Of a stretch of DNA of 64,000 bases, positions 1 to 13,491 are shown piece after piece. Each line of letters begins with the position of its first letter. Position 1 is the stretch's first letter. Origin of the DNA: Sipunculus nudus (taxonomy: Eukaryota; Annelida; Sipuncula; Golfingiida; Sipunculidae); NCBI GenBank assembly GCA_026874595.1, contig CM049318.1:57696250-57760249 (forward strand), written 5' to 3'. The notes beneath the pieces were generated by a model. It worked only from the letters and a program-made list of their open reading frames with translations. It searched no databases and had not been told where the DNA came from. The position numbers and the translations under genes are program-made.

Positions 1-492
1 GGATACCAGAACCATCATTCTGCCACAGGTTCTGTTCCAAAACATAAAACTAATCTGGATGAGAAATTTGACTGAGTAATGTGACTGCAGAGTTAAAGAT
101 CTCTGAGGTAACTGAAGAAGTATTGTAAACTGCAGTAACATCTGTAAGTTCTCTGGGTACATTAGTGCCCCCTTCCCCCTGGGATGGTCTGCTATCATAT
201 AGAGATCCTCAGCTGGCAGTTGTCAGTGTTAACTGTCAGGGGCCCAATCTGTCAGAAACAAAAGTTGCATAGAAATCTTAGAATATACTGTTTTTGTTAA
301 AGTAAGTTTTACAGCAGCTATACAGCAATTCATTACTACAGTAAGTCTGATGTATCAGATCACAGGTAGATCGCGCCACTTATCACATTTGAGATGGAGT
401 TTTATTCGCATGGAAGTAGAACAAAAATATATGTTAATGTGATTTTGCTATGACAAATGTTATGTTTTGTCTGTCTTTTCGACAAAAATGAA

Positions 493-547
<55 letters not shown>

Positions 548-577
548 ACTTTGTTATATTCTGTTAAATTTTCACAG
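1..577 (+). other. CDCA7 intron, 3' part
   Basis: The window opens inside an intron, because the first recognisable exon at 578 is preceded by a standard acceptor (TTTTCACAG). No open reading frame of protein-like composition is visible here. Apart from the TA microsatellite close to the acceptor, I see nothing in this stretch. The exons for the N-terminal part of the protein must lie 5' of the window. Confidence 0.6.
497..545. repeat. (TA)n microsatellite next to a splice acceptor
   Basis: An almost pure run of TA dinucleotides ends about 33 bases before the AG acceptor of the CDCA7 exon at 578. It sits where branch point and polypyrimidine signals are expected. The pyrimidine-rich bases between the run and the exon (TTTGTTATATTCTG, then TTTTCACAG) look sufficient for splicing. 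Confidence 0.95.
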
Positions 578-715
578 AAAAGTGTTCCATTGTTGCCCCC
601 TCCACGGAGAGTGATTCGTACTGAACGAGATGCCAGGTCACCTGATGAGATCACAGACAACGATCTTGCGATGGTGGCAGTGGTGGTCAGTGAGAAGAGA
701 TACGACAGTGTATAT
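578..715 (+). CDS. CDCA7: CDCA7/CDCA7L internal exon, lead-in to the zinc finger
   Basis: A 138-base exon of 46 codons in phase 0, bounded by TTTTCACAG and GTGAGC. It encodes a basic, proline-rich start (KSVPLLPPPRRVIRTERD), an acidic turn (SPDEITDNDLAMV) and a closing segment (VVVSEKRYDSVY). In CDCA7 proteins the same order occurs just before the zinc finger: an arginine-rich stretch, a D/E-rich helix, then a 'K.YD' motif leading to a Gly-Ser/Thr-Cys start of the finger. The last codon joins in frame to GSTCHQC in the next exon. CDCA7 is a nuclear protein that recruits the HELLS/LSH remodeller to chromatin for DNA methylation maintenance. That role is known from vertebrates and is inferred here. 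Confidence 0.85.
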
Positions 716-1502
716 GTGAGCATCACTTTGTGTTCTTGTTCCTTTGTGTATTCCCTAAATTACTACATACAGGGTATTACACACAATAAAAGTTGTTTAA
801 GAATTTGTCATCTATGATGTAAAATTTAATATGTAAGAAGCCATGAATGTATCAGAAATATTTAAAAATTTTCCCTTTGTGTTACCATTATATCATGTAT
901 AAGACTTGTGGTATACCTGTAAATTTGACATGCAGCCTGTTTCATCTGGGTTTGATTGTGTACGCAATATGGCAGCCCCCATGAGTGGTTAAGAGAGACT
1001 TGATGAAATGAACCTGTCAGTGTTCAATAAGGGTGCAGGGATGTGACACGCATTTATTCCAAGGACAGTGTCCAGGAAAAACCATATGTGTGGAGAGTAT
1101 TTGGTGAAAAGGGGTCTTGTGTCAAAGTTTAGTGAAGAATAACGCTTTTTTTTGGACATCGCCCAAATCTTCAAATTTTAATAAAATTAAGATATAAACT
1201 ACACATGGAAGACTCATGTTATTCTTGATATTTTGCAAATGGTTAAGATCCAGTGTTAATGATTGTATTAGTTCACAGTAACTCATTTTGTTTCACTCAA
1301 GGGAGGTCTTGTTAGACTTACGGTATTGTTAGAAAGGTGGTCTTTCAGACAGGTTCTGCTGTATCTATATGAACCCTGACGTTTATGTATATTATCACTA
1401 TTGTGGGCAAGTTTATATAAAAGCTATCATACTATTTATACTGCATAGAACCTGAAAATCTTTCAGGACTTTGTCATCATTTTTTTCTTATTATTTCTGC
1501 AG
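716..1502 (+). other. CDCA7 intron (787 bp)
   Basis: Intron with a GTGAGC donor and a TTATTTCTGCAG acceptor preceded by a good pyrimidine tract. At 1334-1355 it holds the motif AGGTGGTCTTTCAGACAGG, which also forms the right end of the pogo-like miniature element at 48885-49289. It is therefore probably a remnant end of that family. I see nothing else in this stretch. Confidence 0.75.
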
Positions 1503-1589
1503 GGTTCTACCTGTCATCAGTGTCGCCAGAAGACGATTGATCAGAAAACAATCTGTCGAGCAGAAGACTGCTATGGAGTTCGAGGACAA
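1503..1589 (+). CDS. CDCA7: CDCA7/CDCA7L exon, first half of 4CXXC zinc finger
   Basis: An 87-base exon of 29 codons in phase 0, from CTGCAG to GTAAGT. It encodes [15 protein letters not shown] followed by [14 protein letters not shown]. The CHQCRQK block, the IC...DC pair and the GVRGQ block match the start of the zf-4CXXC_R1 domain of CDCA7 and CDCA7L almost residue for residue. Four zinc-ligand cysteines are present (CxxC, then two single cysteines). In humans, mutations of conserved Arg and Gly residues in this finger cause ICF syndrome type 3. The corresponding Arg (CRQK) and Gly (RGQ) are kept here. A 15.45-kb repeat-filled intron follows. Confidence 0.95.
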
Positions 1590-1620
1590 GTAAGTGTTAT
1601 GTTTGGAGCCCCATGAGCTT

Positions 1621-4216
1621 TTTTAGCTCAGCTGACTATAAGTCATCTGAGCTATAGTCGTGGTCCATTGTCCGTCTGGATGTCCGTCCGTCCATCCGTA
1701 TGGATGTCCGTCCGTAAGACTGGCACGTTTCGACACCGTTGGACCTACAAATCTAAAATTTGGCATACAGTTAGATGTCCCCAAAATCTCCTACCATGCC
1801 GGAAATTGGGTCAGTAGGACTTCGTTCCTTCGAGATATTAAGGAAAAACCTCAATTTTTTATTAGAAATCTATTTTCACACTTCAGGACTGTCTAATATC
1901 AAAACCACTCATCTGGTTTTCTTCATATTTACCATAAATGTTCCTCTATATAGTTCCTATGTACATGCCAGATATTAAGTCAGTATTATATAATTTAAAA
2001 AAAGTTATGGGCCCAAACATAATGTATTTGTAAAAAAATCAGGAAGATATTTGGTCACTTAAGACCAAAAGTGTTAAAGGTAGGGACTCTTTTCCAGTAA
2101 TACAACTTTAATTAATCAAAATTTAATTGTATACCAAAAATTAGATCAAAATCTGTTAAATTTTTTTAAATATTGGCAAAAATATAAAATTGGTACCTTA
2201 AATTTTGCCCAAGTTTGACCATGGCACGTTTTTTTCCTGTAACTGCTGTGGATTTAATTTTCAAAGCATGTTTTTGTTACCATTTCAACTATTAAAAACA
2301 AAAAATTTGAAACCAGTTGATAAAAAACTGTAGATTTTATTCAAGTTTTCAAGCACCATGTCACATATTGTTAACATCAAGCTAGTGTTATGCAGTTTAC
2401 TAGAGCTCAGCTCCCCAGCTTCAGCTCTAAGTTCCTAAAATTTTGCATACAATTAGATGTCCCCCAAATCCTCTACCATACCAAAAGTTTGGTCACTAGG
2501 ACTGCATTCCTTCGAGATATTAAGAAAAAACTTCATTTTTCCATTAAAAACCCATTGTTACACTTTAAGATTGCCTAATATCAAAACCACTGATCTGACT
2601 TTGATCATATATAATATACATATTTTTCTATACATTCGCTATGCATATGCCAGAAATGATGTCAGTATTGTGTAATTGTTTTAAGTTCTAGGCCCAAACA
2701 TAATGCACTTTGTAAAAAAATCAAGAAATATATTTACTCTCTTAACATGAAAATTGCTGAAGGTAGACATTTTTTGCCAGGGATATAACATTATTTAATC
2801 AAGATTCAATTGTATTCCCAAAATTAGTTCTGAATTTTTCAAATTTTACAAGTTATTAGCATAAATATAAAATCAGTACCTTAAATTTTGCCCAACTTTG
2901 GCCATGGCATGTTTTTTCCCTGTAAGCACTGTTGATTTAATTTTTATATCTTGCACACGTAAGGATTTTAGCTTCTAAATTCTGAAGTTATAAAAGGAAT
3001 TGGTCTAAAACTAGCTTTTATGAAAGTTTTTATGAGACCAAATCACACCTTCGCTGTACTGAAGCCCCTCTTTTATGTCCCCACATTGACCTTTCAGGCC
3101 AATTATGCATGCTTGAAACGAGGCACTCTGGAGCCAGCCAGCTCTTGGGTGGCTTCAACTGGATCTAACTGTCCAACCCCCTCCACTAGTATTTGTTCAG
3201 ACCATAAGCATAACAATAAACTTTTTTTTAATTCTTGGTTTATGATAAGAACTTAAAAAAAATAAATGGAAAAGGAATTCATAATTAATGAGTTACAGGG
3301 GATTACCTTGCAATTACTGATCATTTATGGATCTTCCATGGATGGCCAAAATTGTATTTCAAATGACACCATGCAGTCACCATTAGGTATTTTTCATTTC
3401 AACCATAAAAATGAAAAATAAATAATTAAAATAAATTGTTGTTTACTATTAGGGATTATATGAAGCAAGATAATGATAGACAAGGATGCAGTTGATTATA
3501 TTAAATTAATCTAAATTTCCAGGTCTTTTCCAGGTGATTAACTTGTTGGTTTATATTTATTACAAAATTAAAATAATAAATATGTCAAAAATTTAAAATA
3601 TTACTCAGACAAGTGCTCATTAAAGATTTTGATTTGTTTGACTTATAACTCATGGTTGTATCAGTTGTTACATGATACTGGCTAAATAATCAAAATTTAT
3701 ATTGCAGGTCCTTTATTTCAGTTCATAAAATTAAACATTCCCAACTCCAGTTTGCTCCTGGTATGATATATTGGGTGTTTTGATCCTTGAATTAATTTTA
3801 ACACATGTATTAGTTTTATAGCTGAGAATACTTTTCTTTTTTTCCTGATACCATTTAAAAAATATGAATATTCAAATTTTTCCTGTTAGTGCTGTGGATT
3901 TAATTTTCACAGCATGTACACATTAACATTTCATCTGTTAAAATCTGAAATTTGAAACCAATTGATCAAAAACTGTAGATTTTATTCAAGTTTCCAGGTA
4001 CCATGTCTTCATTGTTTACATCAGATCAGTATAAATGCAGTGTACTGGGCAGTTACATAACACCTTCAGGTCTGACCTACTGCCACTGTGAGTGTCTGTG
4101 TCAGGCTGGGTCAGGCAGTAATTACCAGAGAGCCTCTCTTTCTCTCTCTCTCTGGCAGTCTAGGTCTCTCTTTCTCTCTCTCTCTCTCCTCTGCTTTTTC
4201 TCTTTCTCCATCTTTC

Positions 4217-4252
<36 letters not shown>

Positions 4253-5627
4253 CCTAATTGCCTCCCTTCCTCCCTCCATCCCATTCTGTTGACAGGTACT
4301 TTAAACTAGATACATTAGCTATAAATGTTGATGCAATTTAGAAATAAGAATCAACTAAAATATTCACAATCACATGTATGTTATTCTGTAAATTTATAGT
4401 AACATTCGGAAACTTGGATTAAAATTATGTAATGAAAAAAAGGAATAAATGCAAATATTGTTAATTTTTTCTTGGCTCAGTAGAATGGGGAAAAAAATTA
4501 TTTGCTTTGTTTCTCCATCTTTCTGTCTGTTTTAAATATTTAATGTTCATGAATAAACTTTTTTTATAAGCACTGTTGAATTAAATTTCATATCCTGTAT
4601 GTATATGCAAGGGTGTTGTAACTCTCACCATCCCCTTCTTCATCCCACTGAGGCTTTGCTCCATGGCACTGTGAACAATAGTTCTATGGCTATAGCATAA
4701 AATTTAATAATTAAAGAAAATATCTACAGAGAGACAGAGGCATTGTAACTCTGATCATAACACAACACAACACCCCCCCCCCCCCCCATCAAGTCATTGC
4801 ACCTGTGGAATGGGGACGTTATGGCAACTGTATACATATCATAAAATTGATAAAAAAGGTTTACCAAATAAATTGGATCTCATCACACAAATGTGTAAAC
4901 TGTTGAACTGTCAACAGCTTATCAAAAAGGTAACCAATGGAAAGGCATGGTCAGGTCTCAAATATTATTTGCAACATTTTCTTCAATCATATAAACCAAC
5001 CATGGCCCAGATTACCTCTTCCTCTCAAACATTATCTACATTTCATCATATTTTTAAGATTTTAACCTTCCAGGTGGTTCAGTACTGTTGACCATTTGTC
5101 CATAGGTACCTATGTACATGCCAGAAATTGTGTCAATATTGTGTAATATGTAGACGTGAGGGGCATCAAAATAATGCACCTTGTCAAGACCGATCTTGTC
5201 AAGATATTATGTCATACAGTCACAAATTCATAAATCCCCTCATCAGTAAAGTTAATCCTAACCTTGTATCTGTCAAATTGAACTCTTGCAGTTTTCCATA
5301 CACTATAGTTCCTTCAACAAATAGCCTTATCATCATTATACCACTGCTTAGCATATTGTCATTGCATTCATATTTGCTCAAATAAATTGCTTTTTTCGAC
5401 CCCTCCCAAATAAATAAAAAATAAACCACTATATTTTATTCCATATTAATGCATCAGTCAGGTTATTTCATATATCATTTACTCACATATTACATTATAT
5501 TCCTTTATAAAAGCCCAACATGGCCATGATATTCTAAGCTTTATCTACTCAATATAGTATCACAATGATGATACATTTATAGTCCAATCATGATCAGCTG
5601 AGGGCCATGACCCATGGGTCCCTTGTT
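1621..5627 (+). mobile_element. Hairpin-ended tandem-core element, family A, copy A1
   Basis: The left end at about 1624 is TAGCTCAGCTGACTATAAGT continuing to TCATCTGAGCTA, an imperfect hairpin with arms of about 13 bases. A GTCCGTCC-type microsatellite follows. Two diverged sub-repeats of about 680 bp then come in tandem (anchor GATGTCCCCAAAATC near 1778 and its variant near 2458), and after them a less ordered stretch with a CT-rich run at 4134-4252 and a C run near 4770. The right end is ATCAGCTGAG...CCCATGGGTCCCTTGTT. Left and right ends share GCTCAGCTGA in inverted orientation. No transposase or helicase is visible, so it is non-autonomous. The layout resembles bivalve 'pearl' and Helentron-like elements; that assignment is inference. 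Confidence 0.75.
4134..4252. repeat. (TC)n microsatellite inside A1
   Basis: A nearly pure TC/CT tract with short interruptions (GGCAG, GCTTTT). The homologous position of copy A4 at about 61480-61556 carries the same tract, so it belongs to the element. Confidence 0.9.
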
Positions 5628-7691
5628 AGCTCAGCTGACTGAAAGTCATCTGAGCTTTAGTGATCACTCTTTGTCCGTCGTCCGTCTGTCCATCCGTTAA
5701 CCAGGCACAAATTGTAACCACTGGACCTAGAACCTTGTAACTTGGGATTCTGAGAGGTCCATAAAAAATCTCCTTGGAAACCAGAAATTAGGTCTCTGTT
5801 ACCCATATCCTTCAAGCTATGGGGCCCCAAATACCCCCAAGAAAAGTAAAAAAATTCATACAAAACCTTCAATATCTCATTAACTACTCGACTGATGGTC
5901 ATGATTTTTGGCATACATATTGATCATGAGATGTTCCATCAGTTCCTGCAGACTGGTGGCGCCTCCTGTATTTTTCAAATTTTTACGAATTTTTTTCTCT
6001 ATTTTTGAGACCTTTAAGGATGCTGACATCTGTTAACTTGGCACAAATCGTAACGACTGGACCTAGAATCTACATTCTCCACACACTGAGAAACCTATGA
6101 AAAGTTTCCATTGAAACCAGAAATTAGGTCTCTGTAACCCATATCTTTCAAGCTATGGGGCCCAAAAGTACCCCCCAGAATAGTCAAAAATTTCATACAT
6201 AAACTTCAATATCTCAATAACTACATCACTGATGGTCATGATTTTTGGCATACATTTTGATCATGAGATGATCCATCAGTTCCTGCAGAATGGTGGCGCC
6301 ACCTGTATTGTTCCATTTTTTATGATTTTTTCCTCTATTTTTGAGACCTTTAAGGATGCTGTCATCTGTTAACTTGGCACAAATTGTAACGACTGGACCT
6401 AGAATCTTTATTCTCCACACACTGAGAGACCTATGAAAAGTCTCCAGGGAAACCAGAAATTAGGTCTCTGTTACCCATATCCTCTGGCTTTGGGGCCCCT
6501 AAGTACCCCCCAGAATAGTCAAAAATTTCATACAAAAACTTCAGTATCTCATTAACTACATCACTGATGGTCATGATTTTTGGCATACGTATTGATCATG
6601 AGATGATTCATCAGTTCCTGCAGACTGGTGGCGCCACCTGTATTTTTCAATTTTTATGAATTGTTTTCTCTATTTTTGAGACCTTTAAAAATGTGAACAG
6701 CTGTTAACAGGGCACAAATCATAAAGACTGGACCTTGAATCTTAATTTTTGACACACTGAGAGGCCCATGAAAAATCTCCTTGGAAACCAGAAATACTGT
6801 CTCTGTTACCCATATCCTTCGAGATATGGGGACCCAAAGTACCCATCAGAAAAGTAAAAAATTTCATACAAAAATTTCAATATCTCATTAACTCTATGAC
6901 TGATGGTCATGTTTCTGGGCATACATATTGATCATGAGATGTTCAATCAGTTCCTGCAGACTGGTGGCGCCTCCTGTAGTTTTCGATTTTTTATTAATTG
7001 GTTTTCTATATTTTGAGACTTTTTAAAATGAGAACAGCTGTTAACAGGGCACAAATCATAAAGACTGGACCTAGAATCTTAATTCTTGACACACTGAGAG
7101 GTTGATGAAAAAACCCCTTGGAAACCAGAAATTATGTCTCTGTTACCCATATCCTTTGAGCTATGGGGCCCCAAAGTACCCCCCAGAATAGTAAAAAATT
7201 TCATACAAAAACTTCAATATCTCAATAACTACATCACTGATGGTCATGATTTTTGCCATACATATTGATCATGAGATGTTTCATCAGTTCCAACAGACTG
7301 GTGGCACCACCTGTATTTTTCGATTTTTTCACGAATTTTTTTCTCTATTTTTGAGACCTTTAAAAATGTGAACAGCTGTTAACAGGGCACAAATCATAAA
7401 GACTGGACCTAGAATCTTAATTCTTGACACACTGAGAGGTCCTTGAAAAGTCGCCTTGGAAACCCGAAATAAGGTCTCTGTTACCCATATCCTTTGAGCT
7501 GTGGGGGGCTCCGAATTACCCCCCCCCCCCCCCCCCCCGAATAATGGAAAATTTGATACAAAAGCTGAAGTATCTGAACAACTTATGTGGTGATCACCAT
7601 GATTCTTTGCATGGAAATTGACCATTAAGTGTTTCATCAGTTTCTGCAGACTGGTGGTGCAACCTGTATTTGTTCGGGTTTTTTTTACAAT
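5628..7691 (+). mobile_element. Family B element with ~337-bp tandem core, 5' segment
   Basis: It starts with the same hairpin as family A (AGCTCAGCTGACTGAAAGTC continuing to ATCTGAGCT) directly after the last base of A1, then a TCCGTC microsatellite. The core has six units spaced 334-339 bp, anchored by GGTCATGATTTTTGGCATAC near 5897, 6234 and 6571 and diverged forms near 6905 and 7247. A more diverged last unit (GATCACCATGATTCTTTGCA) lies near 7592. Most units carry GGTGGCGCCACC or a one-base variant. A C run occurs at about 7520-7537. The element is interrupted at 7691 by A' and resumes at 13492. Confidence 0.75.
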
Positions 7692-7896
7692 TTTTAGCTC
7701 AGCTGACTATAAGTCATCTGAGCTTTAGTTGTGGTCCGTCTGTAAGTCTGTCCGTCCGTAGATGTGGCACGTTTTGAGACCGTAAGACCTAGGAATCCAA
7801 AATTCGGCATAATGTTAGATGTCCCCAAGATCTCCTACCAAGCCGAAAACTGGGTCTTTTCAACTTCCTTCCTTTGAGAAATTAAGGAAAAACCTC
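7692..7896 (+). mobile_element. Family A element A', 5' fragment (host of a nested copy)
   Basis: Complete family A left end (hairpin, TCCGTCCGT microsatellite, conserved GATGTCCCCAAGATCTCCTA) that stops in the T run of AACCTCAATTTTT, where the next left end begins. The sequence expected after this point in intact copies (TATTAAAAACCTATTTTTAC) is found at 11099. This fragment and 11098-13491 are therefore one element split by A2. Confidence 0.75.
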
Positions 7897-10800
7897 AATT
7901 TTTAGCTCAGCTGACTATAAGTCATCTGAGCTATAGTCATGGTCCATTGTCCGTCGTCCGTCCGTCTGTCTGTCCATCCGTCCGTCCGTCCGTCTGTCTG
8001 TCGTGCCGTCTGGATGTCAGTCCGTAAGACTGGCACGTTTCGACACCGTAGGACCTACGAATCTGAATTTCGGCATACAGTTAGATGTCCCCATAATCTC
8101 CTACCATGCCAAAAATTGGGTCAATAGGACTTCGTTCCTTTGAGATATTAAGGAAAAACCTCAATTTTTTATTAGAAATCTATTTTCACACTTCAGGACT
8201 GCCTAATATCAAAACCACTCATCTGGTTTTCTTCATATTTACCATAAATATTCCTCTATATAGTTCCTATGTACATGCCAGATATTAAGTCAGTATTATA
8301 TAATTTAAAAAAGTTATGGGCCCAAACATAATGTATTTGTAAAAAAATCAGGAAGATATTTGGTCACTTAAGACCAAAAGTGTTAAAGGTAGGGACTCTT
8401 TTCCAGTAATACAACTTTAATTAATCAAAATTTAATTGTATACCAAAAATTAGATCAAAATCTGTTAAATTTTTTTAAATATTGGCAAAAATATAAAATT
8501 GGTACCTTAAATTTTGCCCAACTTTGGCCATGGCACGTTTTTTTCCTGTAAGTACTGTGAATTTAATTTTCACACCATGTATACATAAGGATTTAATCTG
8601 TTAAAATCTGAAATTTGAAAATAAAAGCTGCAAAATTAGGCTAGTTATTGAATTTTTTCAAGGCTCTTGTTGTATTCCCTTACATTGTCAAGCAGTCCAC
8701 TTTGATGACTGTAGGTCATTCAGTGCACATCTCTATGCTCCCCAGGCTGTTGACATAATTTTAGATGTCCCCAAAATCTCCTACCATACCGAAAATTGGG
8801 TCATTAGGATATTAATCCTAATCCTATATTAATCCTATATCATCGAGATATTAAGGAAAAAAACTCCGTTTTCCATAAAAAAAGCCATTGTTACACTTCA
8901 AGGCTGCCTAATATCAAAACCACTGATCTGTTTTTGATCGTATTTAGTATTCACATTCTTTTATACATTTTCTATGAACATACCAAAAATTAGGTCAGTA
9001 TTGAGTATTATTTTGAAGTTATGGGCCAAAACATAATGCAATTTTTTTTAAAAATCAGGAAATATATTTACTCACATGAGAATTGCTGAACCTAGAGACC
9101 TTTTTTCAGGAATATAACTTTATTTAATCAAAATTCAATTGTTTACCCAAAATTAGATCTGAATTTTGCAAATTTTTCAAGTTATTACCATAAATAAAAA
9201 ACAATACCTTAAATTTTGTCCAACTTTGGCACTGTTGATTTAATTTTCCCAGCATATATGCATAAGGATTTAATCTTTTAAAATCTGAACTTTCAAAAGA
9301 AATTGATTGGAATGAATAGCTTTTATTCATGTTTTCACACACCATGTCAAGTGTTGTTTACATCTGGCCCACCTAGTAGTACAGCCTTCACTTGCATTAT
9401 GTAACCCACCCCAGGCAGCTTACCTTGGCCCAGCTTGGCCACTACTAGCAGGCTTCCCCTCGCCCTGCACTCATCCCCCCCCCCCCCCCCAGCTGGTGCA
9501 TAAACTAGATGAATGTTATAATTTTTCTGTATTTTATTTTATTCTTGGACATGCTACATTTTAGATTTTGTATTGAACCACCAGGGTTACAATGATTAAA
9601 GTGTACATTTTAATTGTGTCCACAAAGTGGTGTATTGCTGTGAAAGTCTGGATGTTCATGAGATAAGTAATTCCTTACTTCAGAAGAGTAAAAACTTCAC
9701 CAGGTGTGAAATTGACTATTAATTCCAGTAATTAATTAAAACTGGGATAGTAATTAGCACAATGATATTGTTTGTCCCTCATTCAACCAACAGTGTGTAT
9801 ACTTTATTTGAAAAGATGTTTTATTTTGTCAAATTTACTTTTATTTTATTTTGGTGAATAAAATTAAGCATGTCCTGAAAACTCCAATATGCAAAACTTT
9901 TTAATAGTGATTCAAGGAATATTCTTGTAGATGCCATGTTGTGGCATTATTTTCTTTTAAAATCAGTTAAAACATTTATGATTTAAAAATAATAAAATAT
10001 ATGTGTATGCATAATATGACCCAATGTTTTTTACTCTGTATATATAATGATTGCAACTTTTGCAACAATTTCTAATATTTTAACTTATATTTTCAGGTTT
10101 TTTAATTAAAAATTTATAAACCTGTAAATAAAAAAATGATACAGATAAAAACTTCTTAATGGAAAAAGTGGATCTGCTTAAAAAAATAGGATTATATATA
10201 AACTTAAATGCATTATTCTCTTGAAAGTGAAATAAAGGTATTAGTCCATTCTGTCCACTTGCCTGTCCATCTGTAAATTTTCGTATGCAACACAGTATCT
10301 CAAAACTTTTACTGTTTTTCTTCATGACAGTCTTGTCAGAGTATTAGTTTGCAATCATATATTTAGAACTTTACTATAACCAAGTAGGAGGGCCCCTTTC
10401 CTCTTAGCTTTTCATATTCTTATATAAATGAAAAACATTACAATAGAATATTTCTACATCCACCTTCGTGCTGCCCTCACTTTTCCCTTCTCCGAACCCC
10501 ATCCCAAAGTCAGCCTCAGTAAGCAAGAACAAGATGAATCAGATATATTCATACTTTAATATTTTGTATAACTATTCGTCCATAGGTACCTATGTACATG
10601 CCAGAAATTATGTCAATATTGTGTAATATGTAGACATAGTGGGCATCACAATAATGTACCTTGTCAAGACTAAAGAGATATTGTGTCATACAGTCACATA
10701 TTCATAAATCACTTCATCAGCATAGTTAATCATAACATCATATCTGTCAAATTGAACGCTTGCAGACTACCATACACTTTAGATCCTTCAACAAATAGCC

Positions 10801-11097
10801 TTATCATCTACTACTGCTTATTACTGCTGTCATTGCATTCATATTTGCTCAAATATATCACAATTTTCAACCCCTCCTAAATAAATAAAAAATAAACCAC
10901 TTTATTTGACTCTATTAATCCATCAGTCAGGTAATTTCATTTATCATTTACTCACATATAACATTACATTCCTTTATAATAGCCCAACATGTACATGATA
11001 TTCATAAGCTTTATCGACTCGATATAGTATCACAGTGGAGAAACATTTATAGTCCAATCACGATCAGCTGAGCGCCGTGACCCATGGGTCCCTTGTT
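7897..11097 (+). mobile_element. Family A element A2, nested inside A'
   Basis: Full-length copy of 3.2 kb with left hairpin, TCCGTCCG/TCTG microsatellite at about 7948-8000, two ~680-bp sub-repeats (anchors near 8089 and 8767), a C run at about 9475-9490, and the right end GATCAGCTGAGCGCCGTGAC...CCCTTGTT. It is inserted within an oligo-T tract of A'. The first kilobase is nearly identical to A1, so the family moved or converted recently. Confidence 0.75.
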
Positions 11098-13491
11098 TAT
11101 TAAAAACCTATTTTTACACTTCAGGACTGCCTAATATCAAAACCACTCATCTGTTTTTCCTCATATTTACCATAAATATTCCTCTATATTGTTCCTATGT
11201 ACATTTAAGAAATTATGTCTGTATTATATAATTTAAAAAAGTTATGGACCCAAATATAATGCATTATGTAAAAAATCAGGAAAGATATTTGATCACTTAA
11301 CACAAAACATGTTAAAGCTATGGACCTTTTTCCCAGTAATATAACTTTAATTAATCAAAATTAAATTGTATACCCAAAATTAGATGAAAATCTTTTAAAT
11401 TTTTTAAAATATTAATAAAAATAAAAAATTGGTACCTTAAATTTTGCCCAACTTTGACCATGGCACGTTTTTTTCCTGTAAGTACTATGGATTTAATTTT
11501 CACAGCATGTTTTTGCTACCTTTTCAACTGTTAACACCAAAAATTTGAAACCAGTTGATCAAAAACTGTAGATTTTATTCAGGTTTTCAAGCACCATGTA
11601 ACATATTTTTTTACATCAAGCTAGTGTTATGCAGTTTGCAAGAGCTCAGCTCCCCAGCTTCAGCTCTTAGTTCCTTAAATTGGCATACAGCTAGATGTCT
11701 CCAAAATCCCCTACCATGCCAAGAATTTGGTCACTAGGACTTAATACCTTCAAGATATTATTGAAAAAATTCATTTTTCCATTAAAAACCCATTGTTACA
11801 CTTCAAGACTGCCTACTATCAAAACCACTGATCTGACTTTAATCATAAATAATATACATATTTTTCATTCTCTATGCACATGCCAGAATGATGTCAGTAT
11901 TGCGTAATTGTTTTAAGTTATGGGCCCAAACATAATGCACTTTGTAAAAAATCAAGAAATATATTTACTCCCTTAACAAGGGGATTGCTGAAGCTAGAGA
12001 TTTTTTGTCAGGGATGTAACATTATTTTCATTCAAGATTCAATTGAATACCCAAAATTAGTTCTGAATTTTTCAAATTTTATAAGTTATTAGTATAAATG
12101 TAAAATTAGTAACTTAAATTTTGCCCAACTTTGACCATGGCACGTTTGTTTCCAGTGAGCACTGTTGATATAATTTTCATATCATGCACACATAAGGATT
12201 TCAGCTTTTAAGTTTAGAAAGCTGAAAGAAATTGGCCAAAAATTGTAGCTTTTATTAATGTTTTTATGAGACCCTGTCAGACTTTGGCTCTCTCAAGCCC
12301 CTCTTGAGTCACCTTTATGTTGACCTTGTTGAACTTTCAGCAAATTATGCATGCTTGAGGCGAGGCATACATGGGAATCCAGGCAGCTTATGGCCAGCCA
12401 CAGTTGATCCAGGTGTCCAACCCAACTCATCCAGTAGTTTTAACCAACTACATAACAATAAACAATAAATTAATAAATTTTTATTGGTTTTTAATAAAAA
12501 AATTAAAGAAAAATAGAAAAGGAATTTGTTAGTTTATAATAACAGGAAATTAAGTTGCAGTTACTGATGATATAAGAATCTTGTATCGATGGATAGAATG
12601 TCACGTATTCCAAATAACAACATGCAGTCACCTATGGTCTTTTTCAGTTCAATTTTAATGATCAAGAAGTAAATCATATCATTCATTACTAATCATTAGG
12701 GATCATATGATGGAAATTAATGATAGGCAAAGATGCAGTTGATAATATTAATCTAGATTCCTACTGTGTCTAGTGTGTACATTGATGTGAAATTAGTCCA
12801 AAATGAATTTATTACAGTTATTTTTTAATATAAATAAAAGCCATAAAACCAGGTACTTTTGATCATTATTTAAATGTGTGAATTTTATATATTCTGGATT
12901 CTCAACATCATTGTTTGGTGAAAACTGAATAAATACCAGACATGGTGCGAATACTTTGTAATTGTATTTAAATACGAATATGATTATGTACTCCATTATA
13001 AAATTCTTGCATAAAGAATGGGAATTCAGGTAAAAATGAAAGTATATGAATACCAGTGCAAATACTTTCAAAATGTATTCATGAATGCATTCATGAATAT
13101 ATTCTTTAATATTATTTTAATAATCATTTTAGTTATATTTCATTTTAAAAAATCATATGATTCTCTTATTATTTTTAATAAAAATTATATTTGGGACAAT
13201 ATTTGTAATTTTTTTTAATTAATAGTTAAACCCTTATATATTCTGCTTATAAGTTATATGGCCAAGTCAAAATCTGTGTGACAATAATACTCCATTTGTT
13301 AATAAAATAAATGAAATCAATCCTCTTCCCTGTGTCCAAAGGTACTATCAAAATCATACATAAGCTAAACAACAACAACTCATAATACAGCTTATATTTA
13401 TTACCACACAAAACCAGCATGTGCCTCATTTCTAAATAATATTTTTTAATCATATATAACAGCTGAGCTTCGTGACCCATAGGTCCCTTGT
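11098..13491 (+). mobile_element. Family A element A', 3' fragment
   Basis: It continues the A' copy after the A2 insertion: end of the first sub-repeat, second sub-repeat (anchor near 11696), AT-rich tail, and the diverged right end CAGCTGAGCTTCGTGACCCA...CCCTTGTTT. At 12950-13080 it has TATTTGAATAC-like stretches that recur at 35860-35970 in copy A3. Confidence 0.7.

Noticed and set aside
467-577. Upstream extension of the frame of the first CDCA7 exon through a Tyr-Ile run
   Set aside because: The run is the (TA)n microsatellite; a clean TTTTCACAG acceptor at 577 marks the exon start.
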